A stretch of DNA of 10,265 nucleotides from DATKSS01 sp049582065 (GTDB lineage: Bacteria; Chloroflexota; Dormibacteria; Dormibacterales; Dormibacteraceae): contig JBAUTF010000357.1 in assembly GCA_049582065.1 (NCBI GenBank), forward strand, positions 1 to 10,265, read 5' to 3'. A program made the translations under genes and the position numbers. How positions within the stretch are numbered: position 1 is the stretch's first letter; every line of letters starts with the position of its first letter. The notes under the pieces were generated by a model. That model had not been told where the DNA came from, did not search any database, and saw only the letters and a list, made by a program, of their open reading frames with translations. Below, one piece after another: positions 1 to 7,548 of this stretch.

Positions 1-437
1 GTGTCGGCCGAGAACCACGAGGGGTCTCGAAACTCGACCGCGGCGGGCCTCCCCAGCGCGCCCAGCAGAGAATCGAGCAGGGCTACGTCCAGCTTGCGCG
101 CCGGCGGAAACTGCAGGAGAACGGGGCCCAGCCGCTGGCCCAGCGAGGCGATGCGCTCGCTGAAGATTCGCGCCAGGCCGACCCGGTCGAACCCTTCGGC
201 GGAATAAGTCAAGCCGCGGTTCGCCTTCACGCAAAAGCGGAAGCCGGGCGGCGTCTCGGACGCCCAGCCGGCCAGCGCGGCCGCCGGCGGCGTGCGGTAG
301 AAGCTGCCGTTGAGCTCAACCCCGTTGAACCGTTGCGCGTAGAAGGCGAGCATCTTCGCGCCTGGAAACGCTGCCGGGTAGAACTTTCCTTTCCAGCTCG
401 CATAGCTGAAGCCGGAAGTGCCGGCGTAGAGCGTCTT
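1..437 (-). CDS. DUF72 (YecE-like) protein, partial at window edge, no canonical start codon
   Basis: The reading frame shows clear DUF72 hallmarks: an N-terminal YAGTSGFSY strand followed by SWKGKFYP, then VELNGSFYRTP, a PPGFRFCVKANR segment, LGPVLLQFPP and AVEFRDPSWF. About 144 codons are visible before the window ends, against roughly 240-300 in the family, so the C-terminal part is missing. DUF72 proteins adopt a TIM-barrel-like fold and have no firmly established reaction, so I assign none. The frame is open only from a TGA inside rlmN, and no ATG, GTG or TTG occurs before codons that already encode the conserved first strand. The first ATG (351-353) is 27 codons in and would remove that strand. 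The gene must therefore use a non-standard start (ACG at 432-434 is the nearest candidate), be reached by a +1 shift from rlmN, or contain a sequence error. It is the last visible gene of the minus-strand cluster. Confidence 0.85.
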
Positions 438-1503
438 AAGAAACCCCGGCCGCCTGCCGGCCGCGCATCACGCGCTCGTGGAGCTGGCCGCAGGCGGCAT
501 CGGCTTCGCGGCCCCGCGTGTCGCGAACGGTCACGTTCAAGCCCTGGGCCTCGAGCTTTTCCTTGAAGGCGCGGATCGACGCGCGGTCGGGCGCCCGATA
601 CGGCGTGTCCTCCACCGGGTTGAAAGGGATCAGGTTCACGTGCGCGAGCTTGCGGCGCAGCAAAGCACCCAGCTCCTTGGCGTCGCGCTCCGTGTCATTG
701 ACCCCGGCCAGCAGCACCCATTCGTAGCTCACCCGCCGGCCGGTCTTCTCCGCGTAAGCCTGCGCAGCGTCGACCAGCTCACCCACGGGGTACTTCTTGT
801 TGATCGGCACCAGGACGTCGCGCAGCTCGTCGCGCGCCGCGTGCAATGAGATGGCGAGCGTCACCGGCAGCCCCTCCTCGCTGAGCTGCGCGATGCGCGG
901 GATGAGCCCGCTGGTCGACAGCACGATGCGCCGCGGGCTGATGCCGAGCAGTTCGGGATCGGCGATCCGCCTCAGCGCGTCGAGCACCTCCCGGTAGTTC
1001 GCCATCGGCTCGCCCATGCCCATGAAAACCACGTGCGACAGGCGCCTGCCCTCGCCGCCCAGGATCCTCGCCGCGTCGACCGCCTGCTCGACGATCTCGT
1101 GAGATTTCAGGTTGCGGCCGAAGGGAAACTTGCCCGTCGCGCAGAACGGGCAGCCGATCGGGCAGCCGGCCTGCGAAGAGATGCAGAGGGTCGAGCGCTC
1201 GGCGTACCTCATCACGACGGCCTCGACCGAGTGTCCGCCGTCGAGCTCGAACAGCGTCTTGGTGGTCAGGCTTCGGTCCGCGTCGGACACCGCCACAGGT
1301 CTCAGCGACGTGATGCGGAAGTCGAGGTTCAACGCAGTGCGCAGCTCTTTGGGCAGGTCGTGCATCGCCTCGAAGGACGCCGCCCCGCGCGCGAGCCAAC
1401 CCCAGACCTGGCGACGCCTGTATGCGCCGGCGCCGTTGGCAAGCATCCAGGCTTCGAGGTCGGCGGCCGCCAGCGACAGTAATGGCGGCCGTGAATCGAT
1501 CAT
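436..1503 (-). CDS. rlmN: Dual-specificity rRNA/tRNA adenine C2-methyltransferase RlmN (radical SAM)
   Basis: RlmN methylates C2 of A2503 in 23S rRNA and of A37 in some tRNAs, using a [4Fe-4S] cluster, S-adenosylmethionine and two catalytic cysteines. The 355-residue product is of normal family length. All expected residues are visible: the CX3CX2C cluster motif at Cys114, Cys118 and Cys121; the methyl-carrying Cys338 in DAACGQL; and the second catalytic Cys107 in TLCISSQAGC, spaced as in E. coli (C118, C125/C129/C132, C355). The SAM-site GMGEP motif is at about 162-166. An N-terminal helical domain of about 90 residues precedes the barrel. I chose ATG 1501-1503, 5 nt after the upstream stop. 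GTG at 1510-1512, overlapping that stop as GTGA, is an equally close alternative adding three residues. The frame stays open for 144 codons upstream, but that part lies antiparallel-free inside the hydrolase gene in another frame and shows no RlmN homology. Confidence 0.97.
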   Translation of the reverse strand: MIDSRPPLLSLAAADLEAWMLANGAGAYRRRQVWGWLARGAASFEAMHDLPKELRTALNLDFRITSLRPVAVSDADRSLTTKTLFELDGGHSVEAVVMRYAERSTLCISSQAGCPIGCPFCATGKFPFGRNLKSHEIVEQAVDAARILGGEGRRLSHVVFMGMGEPMANYREVLDALRRIADPELLGISPRRIVLSTSGLIPRIAQLSEEGLPVTLAISLHAARDELRDVLVPINKKYPVGELVDAAQAYAEKTGRRVSYEWVLLAGVNDTERDAKELGALLRRKLAHVNLIPFNPVEDTPYRAPDRASIRAFKEKLEAQGLNVTVRDTRGREADAACGQLHERVMRGRQAAGVS

Positions 1504-1508
1504 GCCGC

Positions 1509-2279
1509 TCACGATACCGGCGCCTGATAAACCTCTTCGCCGGCGTGGTCGTGGACCGCCACCGCCCCGTCGTCGACGAGCTTTCGCAGGTGGGCGCGAA
1601 GGGTCATCTCCGCGGCCACCATCAGCTTGTCGTCCAGGTCGCCGTACACCCGCCGGGTCAGCTCTCCCGCTGACCCGGCGCCGCGCCTCACCTCGGCCAG
1701 CACCTGCGCCTCGCGCTCGAGGCGGTGCCGCGTGTACTCGGCGATCTTCGCCATGGCGTCGGTCACGGGGTCCCAGTGGCCGGGGAAGAGGATCCCGGGC
1801 TTCAGACCGGCCAGCCGGTCCAGCGACCGCAGGTATGCGGCGACGTCGCCCTCGGGATAGGTGACCATCGAGCTGCCGCGGCCCAGGATCAGGTCGCCGG
1901 TGAAAAGGGCGCCGTCCCCGGGGATGAAGAAGCAAAGGTGGTCTGCGCTGTGACCGGGCGTGTGCAAGGCGGTGAGCTTGAGCGTTCCGACGTTGACGAC
2001 GTCACCGTCGCCCAGCTCCGGGTAGCGGCGCACCGATGCGTGATGCAGTTTCGCAAAACGCTCGGCCAGCGGCAGGTGGTCGGGGTGCGAGTGCGTCACG
2101 AGCACCACGCCGACCGTCGCCCCCGCGAGCCGTCGATCAAGGGCCTGCAGGTGCGCCGCGTCGTCAGGCCCCGGGTCGATCACCGCAACCACCGGACCGG
2201 CTTCGACGATCCACGTGTTCGTCCCGGGCCCGGTGTATGGGCCGGGATTGGGCGCGACGACGCGGTGGACTACCGCCAC
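1509..2279 (-). CDS. Metallo-beta-lactamase-fold hydrolase with C-terminal winged helix (LACTB2-like)
   Basis: This 256-residue protein has the dinuclear-metal MBL fold: the HxHxDH motif at His63-His65-Asp67-His68, a later metal His110 in HTPGHSADH, Asp129 in LFTGDLILG, and His168 in PGHWDP. The N-terminal NPGPYTGPGTNTWIV segment and the roughly 70-residue C-terminal helical/winged domain (about 185-256) are typical of the LACTB2/BLACT_WH group. Human LACTB2 is a mitochondrial single-strand endoribonuclease; many bacterial relatives are unassigned thioester or phosphoester hydrolases, so the substrate here is unknown. No signal peptide or membrane segment is seen, so it is probably cytosolic. 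The start is GTG at 2277-2279, 16 nt below the preceding gene. A TGAGGA stretch that overlaps the upstream stop could serve as a somewhat distant ribosome site. rlmN follows after 5 nt, suggesting coupled translation. Confidence 0.93.
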   Translation of the reverse strand: MAVVHRVVAPNPGPYTGPGTNTWIVEAGPVVAVIDPGPDDAAHLQALDRRLAGATVGVVLVTHSHPDHLPLAERFAKLHHASVRRYPELGDGDVVNVGTLKLTALHTPGHSADHLCFFIPGDGALFTGDLILGRGSSMVTYPEGDVAAYLRSLDRLAGLKPGILFPGHWDPVTDAMAKIAEYTRHRLEREAQVLAEVRRGAGSAGELTRRVYGDLDDKLMVAAEMTLRAHLRKLVDDGAVAVHDHAGEEVYQAPVS

Positions 2280-2295
2280 GGGCCGGGCTCAATCC

Positions 2296-3039
2296 TCAAG
2301 GCTGGTGGTAGGCCGGGAGATAGATGTCGGCTCCGTCCGGGAGCACGTCGAGCCACCCGTCGAGGTGGAGGTCGATGATCACCCGCAGCAGGGGCTCGCC
2401 CATCTCCGGCACGGCCTGCGCCTTGCGGGGACCGGTGGTCGCAAGGTGGATCCTCCACCACGAGCCCACCGGCTGGGCGTCGATCGTCAACGAGTCGCCG
2501 TCCAGCCAGTCGCCGGCGCGGGCGAAGGCCTCGACCAGCACCGGCTCGGACCCCAGCACCGCCGCGCCGGGAGGCAGCTTGCGTTCGACCGCGGGCAGAG
2601 CGAGGTTCAGCACCGCCCCCAGCACCACGCCGCGCGCGCCGTCCTTGGGCTCGATCGCCGCCGCCTCGAGGGCGGCCGCCCGGCGCCCCACCTCCTGGGC
2701 CTGCTCGAAAACACCCTCGAGAAGCTCGGTGCGCCCGAAGGCGGCTTGCCGCGCCGACTCCTGCAGCGCAAGCACCGAAGACCGCAGCTTGTGCCCGAGG
2801 CGTCCCAGCAGGTGGTCGCGACGCTCGGCCATCAGCTGCTGTCCCATCTCTGCGCACTTGCGCGCCTGCCCCAGACCTCCCCGGCGGCCCCAACCGACGA
2901 GCCGGCCGTTCAGGATCAGCGGCTCCAACGGGGGGCCCGGCGGAGGGAAGTCGATGTCGGCCGGCCCGTGGCGGAGGCGCTCGGGCACCGACTCGAGACC
3001 GCCGCCCACCCGCACCCAGACCATCTCGGCGGCGCTCAT
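2296..3039 (-). CDS. Degenerate histidine-kinase-like protein: DHp helix with conserved His, decayed ATPase domain
   Basis: I do not recognise a named family. Residues 1-65 form a short uncharacterised region. Residues 73-125 are predicted helical and hold an H-box-like stretch, LLGRLGHKLRSS, with His83, matching the LxRxxGHxxRS pattern in the large kinase next door. Residues 138-247 follow the order of a HATPase_c domain: GSEPVLVEAF where the N-box helix would be, SLTIDAQPVGSWWRIHLATTG like the two strands before the G1 box, and EPLLRVIIDLHLDGWLDVLPDGADIYLP like the final helix and strands. The N-box asparagine, the DxGxG G1 box and the GxGLG G2 box are all absent, so ATP binding is unlikely. 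This layout recalls Spo0B and ChpT, histidine phosphotransferases built on a kinase-like fold; that role is inference. A catalytically dead adaptor is the alternative. It sits 27 nt after the sensor kinase and 16 nt before the hydrolase. ATG 3037-3039 has no strong ribosome site, and the codon for Met6 is another possible start. Confidence 0.75.
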   Translation of the reverse strand: MSAAEMVWVRVGGGLESVPERLRHGPADIDFPPPGPPLEPLILNGRLVGWGRRGGLGQARKCAEMGQQLMAERRDHLLGRLGHKLRSSVLALQESARQAAFGRTELLEGVFEQAQEVGRRAAALEAAAIEPKDGARGVVLGAVLNLALPAVERKLPPGAAVLGSEPVLVEAFARAGDWLDGDSLTIDAQPVGSWWRIHLATTGPRKAQAVPEMGEPLLRVIIDLHLDGWLDVLPDGADIYLPAYHQP

Positions 3040-3066
3040 GAGACGCCTAACGTCAAATCGGTTCCT

Positions 3067-6000
3067 TTACCGCGCCGGGACCGTGAACTTGAAGGTGGTG
3101 CCTCGCCGGTCGCTCGACTCCACCCAGATGCGGCCGCCGAAGGAGCGCTCCACGACCAGGCGGCAGAGGTAGAGCCCGAGGCCCAAGCCGCCCTGCGACC
3201 TGTTGCGGCCGGCAGGTCCGGTCTTCTCGAAGAGCGTGTCGAGGCTGGCCACCGGCAAGCCCTGGCCGCGGTCGCTCACTGTGACCTCAAGCCATGCGCG
3301 CTGCGCCGGCCGCGCCTCCACGATCACAGGGCCCGACGTGTACTCAAGCGCGTTGCCGACGAGGTTGGTCAGAACCTGCGCCAGATGGGCCGGCTCGCAG
3401 AACGCCGGCGGCAGGCCCGGGGGCAGGTGGACCTCGACTGCCGCGGAGCGCTCCGGGTAGCGGTGCAACAGCACCCCCATCACAGCGTCGATCGCCGGGC
3501 CGAGCTCGACCCGGTCGGGGTTGGGCTCGAAGTGCCTGGTCTCGAGCTTGGCGATGATCAGCTGGCTCTCGACAAGGCTCAGCAGTCGGTCGGACGACTC
3601 GTAGGCCTCTTGCAGGAGCTCCTTCCTGCCGCCCGCATCGATCGTGTCGCCCCATTGCATGATCCCGGCGAGGGTGTTCTTCATCGCCGCCGCCGGGCTT
3701 CGCACCTCGTGGCCGATGGCGCGGAGCATGAGGTCTTTGGCTTCGAGCGCAAGGCTCTGCGCGGTCACGTCCTCGTGCAGGGTCAGGACCCCCGCAGGCT
3801 CGCCCTCCAGGCCCGGGATCACCACCCGCCGGACATGGACGGTGCGCTCGGGATCGCGCATCCGCAGCTCGAGCGTGCCGTTCGACTCGCCATCCTCGGT
3901 CGGGACCGCCCCGGCCGCCGCGTAGATCTCGGCGGGAGTGCGCCCCGGCATCTCGGACGCCTGCAGGTGGTAGATCGACTCGACCTCGGGGTTGGCATAG
4001 ACGATCCGGCCGCCGGCGTCCTCGAGAAGAACTCCGACCGGCGAGTGGCGCAGGATCGCGTTCATCATCCTGCGCTCGCGGTCGAGCGCGTCCACCAGCT
4101 CGAGCTGGCCGATCAGCACCGCGGCCTGGCCGGCCAGTACGCCCGCCAGCCTCCTCGTCTCAGCGCCGCCGCCGGTCATGCGAGCCACCAGGAGCCCGGC
4201 CAGCCGGCCTTCGACCTGGATCGGGATCGCGAATGCATCCTGCGGCGCCCCCAGAAGGTCGAGCAGCGCCCTGAGGCGCCTCCCGCCGGTCGGCGCGGCC
4301 AGCGCGCGCAACAGTTGAGCGCTGTCGTTCACGGGCACCCGGGGCTGCACCTCGCCGCTGTCGGAGCGGCGCACGAGCTGACCGTCCTCGAGGAGCCAGA
4401 GCTCGCCCTGGGACCCGGCCAGGGCCCGGCTGACCAGCCGCCCCATCTCCAACCGGGCTCGATCGGGCTCGGTCGGTGTCAGCTCGGTGAACGCCGCGAC
4501 GGCCTCGAGGGTCCGGATGCGGCCGCGTGTCTCAGCCACCAGCCGCGAGTTCTCGATCGCGATTGCCGCGTGGCGGGCGAACTCCAGCGCCGCGGGGCCA
4601 GGCTCGGCCACGAGCGTCGACGCGTGCACGGCGCCGATGGCCCCGACGAGCCGGTCGCCGTACCAGAGTGGAATGAGGCTCCACGCCTGCCCGCCCGTGG
4701 TGCCGATCACCAGGCCCGGGGGCGCCAGGCGGTCCTCCTTGTTCAGGTTGGCCCAGGCCAGGACCTCTTCGGCCGCCGGCTCCCCACTCCCGCGGGTCGC
4801 GGTGATACGGCCCTCCGTGTCGAAGGCCCAGCACACGGCGCCGGGCGATTCCAGCATGGTTCTCGCCTGGTCGGCGATGTTGGTGACCACGCTGATCAGC
4901 TCGTGGCCCGCCAGAGCGGCGAGCTCCTGGATGCGCACCGACTGCGCCAGAGCGATCTCGTTCGCGTGGTGAAGGCGCATCGTGCGCAAGGCGATGGCGA
5001 CGACCGGTGCGGCCGCCTCTAGAAGCTTCAGCTGGGCGGGGACAAACCGGCCGCCATCGTTTCTCATCGCGATCAGGCCCGCCACCACTCGGTCGTTTTG
5101 CGTGATCGGCGCCCACACCGAATGGCTCGGCGAGCGGCTGAAGATGTAGTCGCCAAAGGGCCCCTCTGTTTCCGCCGCACCCAAAGCCTTTGGCTCCTGC
5201 ATCTCGCCGCCCTCGTCGATCATCCGGCGAAAAAAGGGTGCCTCCTCGAGCGGCACCGGGCCGATCTCACCGGTCTTGGCGCCCTGCTCGCCGGTGAATG
5301 CTGCCATGTTCCCGGCGACGTCGAGGTAGGCGAGCACCATGTGCGTCGCGCCGAGGTATTCGCTGACCACCTTGAAAACCGCTTCCGCCAACTGCCTTTC
5401 GTTGGAAGCGCTGGCCACCCCCATTTCGAGGAGATGGAGCGTCTCCAGCCTCGCCCTCTCCGTCTGAGCCTGCGCGAAGTGGTCGGCATTGGCCAGGGCG
5501 AGGCTGACGTGCGCCGCGATGTCCTCCAGCAATTTGACGTGCCACTCCTCGAACGCGGCTTCGTGGTAGGACTGAAGAGACAGCAAAGCCGTGATCCGCT
5601 CGCCGCTCAGCACCGGCACCCACACGAACGAACGCGAGACCAACCTGCGGTCTGCGCGCGGCCCCGAGACGAACACCGCGGCTCCCCGGCCCACCGTCCA
5701 ACCCTCGCGTTCCAGATCGCCGCGCTCGAACGATCGAGCCCACGGCGAATTGCGAACCAGCACTGGTTTTCCGCCCTCGTATGCCTCGCGCGAGGGGCCG
5801 GTGACCGCCAGTGGGACTGGCGGGACAACCTCCTCCATTCCGGCGACATATTGGTATCCCTCCGCCACCGGCCCGTCAGCCGTCTGGGTGATGGCGGCGA
5901 GGATGAAGCCGTCGAAGTTGAGGAACTTGCCCAGCTCCTCGCGCAACGTCCTCATGATCGACCAGCGGTCCAGGCTGGAAGCGAGACGGCGGCCGATGGT

Positions 6001-7068
6001 GTTGACGACTTCGAGGCGCCTCTTCTGATCTTCAAGCGCTTCGTAGCTGCGCGCGTTACGCAGGGCCAGGGTGACTTCGTCCGACACCAGCTCGAGGAAT
6101 GCCGCTGTCGAATCCTCGTAAGCGTAAGCCTGCGCAGACGTGATGCCGAGCGCGCCGCGCGCCTCGCCACCCTCTTTGAGCGGCACCCACAGCGATGACG
6201 AAGGGGAGTAGGTGAGCAGTGGTTTGGCCTCGCGCGCGACCGACCGTGCTGTCGCGGCGAGCGAGGAGCGTCTTGACAGCCACCGCGAGCTCACGGCGGT
6301 TTCGGCCTCGATGTGGAGCAGCCTTGCCCGGTCTGTTTCGCCCTGGATGGTGACCAACTCCAGAGCGTCCACCGGCAACAGCTCGCGCAGCGTCGCATAG
6401 AGGCCCGTCAACACGCTCGTCTCGTCAAGCGTCGAGGTCATGGCCCGGGCGATGCTGTTCAAAGCCCCGAGACGCCGAGCCTGGTTTCGGGTCAGCTCGT
6501 TGAGGGACACGTTGGCGAGAAGGACGCCAAGCGTGCGGTGGACCTCTTCAAGGAACGCTGTCTCGGAATCGGGCACCCGGCGCTTCTTGTAGGACTGGTA
6601 GATGACACTTCCGATCACCTCGTCCTGGTGCTTCACCGGCACCCAGATCGCGAACCTGGTCCTGCGTCCGACTCCAGGCCCCTTGCCTTTCTCCTGCCGC
6701 CATGACTCGGTCGGGACCACGGCGGTCCTCGGGTTCGAGTAGTTCTTGGCATAGGTGGACTCTTTCAAGGGCCTCCGCCGGACGTCCTGCAGGACGCCCG
6801 AGTCGATCGCAACGGAGTGATACCAGCCCTCACGCTCCAGGACGTGGAGGTTCAGGACGTCGTAGCCGAAACCCGCCTGCAATCCGCGGTACAGGACCTG
6901 AACCAGGTCCGCCTCGGTGACGCAGCTCCCGAGCTCGTGGACCAGGGCGGCGGCCGTTAGACGGGGATCCCTGGGTTTCCGAGGCACTGCCTTCGCCCTT
7001 GCGGGCGGCCGTTTTACCGTTCCGGGCGATATGTGGGGCCTGGCTCCTCGCCGGGCGGGATTCGGCAT
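3067..7068 (-). CDS. Soluble multi-GAF/PAS hybrid-free sensor histidine kinase
   Basis: This very large kinase is 1335 residues counted from GTG 7072-7074, or 1333 from ATG 7066-7068. Using the longer numbering, six GAF-like units are visible at about 40-195, 205-345, 355-535, 545-705, 715-850 and 855-995. Most end in a typical helix such as VTLALRNARSYE, VSLALANADHF or AAIAIENSRLV. A PAS domain follows (about 1003-1110, with RIVYANPEVESIY), then HisKA with phosphoacceptor His1122 in GHEVRSP, and HATPase_c with N-box Asn1237/Asn1241, G1 box DRGQG at 1268-1272 and G2 box GGLGLGL at 1295-1301. All catalytic boxes are intact, so it should autophosphorylate. No membrane segment or receiver domain is present, so it is a cytosolic sensor that must pass phosphate to a separate protein. 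The two receivers encoded divergently nearby are obvious candidates. What the GAF domains bind cannot be read from the sequence. The basic first 35 residues look poorly conserved. Confidence 0.96.
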   Translation of the reverse strand: MPNPARRGARPHISPGTVKRPPARAKAVPRKPRDPRLTAAALVHELGSCVTEADLVQVLYRGLQAGFGYDVLNLHVLEREGWYHSVAIDSGVLQDVRRRPLKESTYAKNYSNPRTAVVPTESWRQEKGKGPGVGRRTRFAIWVPVKHQDEVIGSVIYQSYKKRRVPDSETAFLEEVHRTLGVLLANVSLNELTRNQARRLGALNSIARAMTSTLDETSVLTGLYATLRELLPVDALELVTIQGETDRARLLHIEAETAVSSRWLSRRSSLAATARSVAREAKPLLTYSPSSSLWVPLKEGGEARGALGITSAQAYAYEDSTAAFLELVSDEVTLALRNARSYEALEDQKRRLEVVNTIGRRLASSLDRWSIMRTLREELGKFLNFDGFILAAITQTADGPVAEGYQYVAGMEEVVPPVPLAVTGPSREAYEGGKPVLVRNSPWARSFERGDLEREGWTVGRGAAVFVSGPRADRRLVSRSFVWVPVLSGERITALLSLQSYHEAAFEEWHVKLLEDIAAHVSLALANADHFAQAQTERARLETLHLLEMGVASASNERQLAEAVFKVVSEYLGATHMVLAYLDVAGNMAAFTGEQGAKTGEIGPVPLEEAPFFRRMIDEGGEMQEPKALGAAETEGPFGDYIFSRSPSHSVWAPITQNDRVVAGLIAMRNDGGRFVPAQLKLLEAAAPVVAIALRTMRLHHANEIALAQSVRIQELAALAGHELISVVTNIADQARTMLESPGAVCWAFDTEGRITATRGSGEPAAEEVLAWANLNKEDRLAPPGLVIGTTGGQAWSLIPLWYGDRLVGAIGAVHASTLVAEPGPAALEFARHAAIAIENSRLVAETRGRIRTLEAVAAFTELTPTEPDRARLEMGRLVSRALAGSQGELWLLEDGQLVRRSDSGEVQPRVPVNDSAQLLRALAAPTGGRRLRALLDLLGAPQDAFAIPIQVEGRLAGLLVARMTGGGAETRRLAGVLAGQAAVLIGQLELVDALDRERRMMNAILRHSPVGVLLEDAGGRIVYANPEVESIYHLQASEMPGRTPAEIYAAAGAVPTEDGESNGTLELRMRDPERTVHVRRVVIPGLEGEPAGVLTLHEDVTAQSLALEAKDLMLRAIGHEVRSPAAAMKNTLAGIMQWGDTIDAGGRKELLQEAYESSDRLLSLVESQLIIAKLETRHFEPNPDRVELGPAIDAVMGVLLHRYPERSAAVEVHLPPGLPPAFCEPAHLAQVLTNLVGNALEYTSGPVIVEARPAQRAWLEVTVSDRGQGLPVASLDTLFEKTGPAGRNRSQGGLGLGLYLCRLVVERSFGGRIWVESSDRRGTTFKFTVPAR

Positions 7069-7097
7069 CAGCACCGATATACTGCCCCAGAATCACA
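7069..7097. promoter_or_regulatory. Candidate overlapping divergent promoter between the sensor kinase and the receiver gene
   Basis: The short space between the divergent genes contains GATATACT in otherwise GC-rich DNA. On the plus strand TATACT (7078-7083) is a good -10 hexamer, placing a start near 7090, just before TTG 7098. On the minus strand TATATC (7081-7076) would place a start near 7068-7070, on the kinase ATG itself, which would give a leaderless message. Neither direction has a consensus -35 at the right distance. This is motif reading only, not a proven promoter. Confidence 0.3.
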
Positions 7098-7532
7098 TTG
7101 CCGTTCACTCCGCCCAAGCCAATCGCACCCACGCCGGCCGACCTTCGAGGCTCCTCAGTGCTCGTGGTCGACGACGAGCGAGCGTGGCGGGTGATCCTGG
7201 AGACGGACCTGCGGATGCTCGGCTACCGCGTCTGCATGGCCGAGGACGCGGACCAGGCGCTCGAGCTGGCGCGCACGGAAAAGCCGGAGGTGGCGATCAT
7301 CGATCTGATGCTCCCCGAGCCGATGGACGGCTGGGGCCTTCTCAACGAGCTCAGGGCACGCGGGCAGAAGGTGCCTGTAATTTTCTACACGGCCTACCCC
7401 GTCTTCCCATCGGGGACCGACGACCCCGACGTGGTCGGCTACATGAGCAAAGCCGTCGACCGTGCCGACCTGTACGCCCTCTTGCCTCCGGCCATCAGGC
7501 GCTCTCGAGAGCGCCAGAACTCAGATTCTTAG
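7098..7532 (+). CDS. Stand-alone receiver-domain response regulator (CheY/Spo0F-like)
   Basis: The product is a single receiver domain with no output domain. In the 144-residue form, the acidic pair is Asp25/Asp26 in VLVVDDE, the phosphoacceptor is Asp69 in AIIDLMLP, Thr98 lies in VIFYTAY, and the conserved lysine is Lys118 in GYMSKAVD. All the residues needed for phosphorylation are present. The loop after Asp69 (LPEPMDGW) is one residue longer than usual. It probably acts as a phosphorelay intermediate or by protein contact. The start is uncertain. GTG 7158-7160 has a good GAGG ribosome site 7 nt upstream and would give 124 residues. However, the PADxxGSSVLVV segment before and across that codon is shared with the second regulator, and codons there differ mainly at third positions, implying that the upstream stretch is coding. 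I therefore prefer TTG 7098. It is divergent from the sensor kinase and convergent with the small gene at 7549-7671. Confidence 0.88.
   Translation: MPFTPPKPIAPTPADLRGSSVLVVDDERAWRVILETDLRMLGYRVCMAEDADQALELARTEKPEVAIIDLMLPEPMDGWGLLNELRARGQKVPVIFYTAYPVFPSGTDDPDVVGYMSKAVDRADLYALLPPAIRRSRERQNSDS
7498..7515. repeat. 18-bp perfect palindrome at the 3' end of the receiver gene
   Basis: GGCGCTCTCGAGAGCGCC reads identically on both strands. In RNA it could form a 7-bp GC-rich stem with a TCGA loop. It lies within the last codons of the receiver gene, between two convergent coding ends (7532 and 7549). No run of T follows on either strand, so it is not a classic intrinsic terminator. It could be an operator, a processing or stabilising hairpin, or simply a product of the Arg/Ser/Glu codons there. 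Confidence 0.55.
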
Positions 7533-7548
7533 TTGGTCAGCCGCTGAG

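Noticed and set aside
1504..1935. N-terminal extension of RlmN by 144 codons
   Set aside because: The extension lies within the hydrolase gene in another frame on the same strand, and RlmN is full length without it.
2215..5022. Plus-strand open frame of 935 codons
   Set aside because: It lies opposite the hydrolase, kinase-like and sensor kinase genes. Its composition is His/Arg/Ala/Pro-rich without any domain pattern, as expected for an antisense shadow in GC-rich DNA.
5098..6198. Plus-strand open frame of 366 codons
   Set aside because: Antisense to the GAF domains of the kinase, with low-complexity composition and no recognisable motif.
7498..7540. Intrinsic terminator after the receiver gene
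   Set aside because: The GC-rich hairpin is not followed by a T run on either strand and lies before the stop codon.
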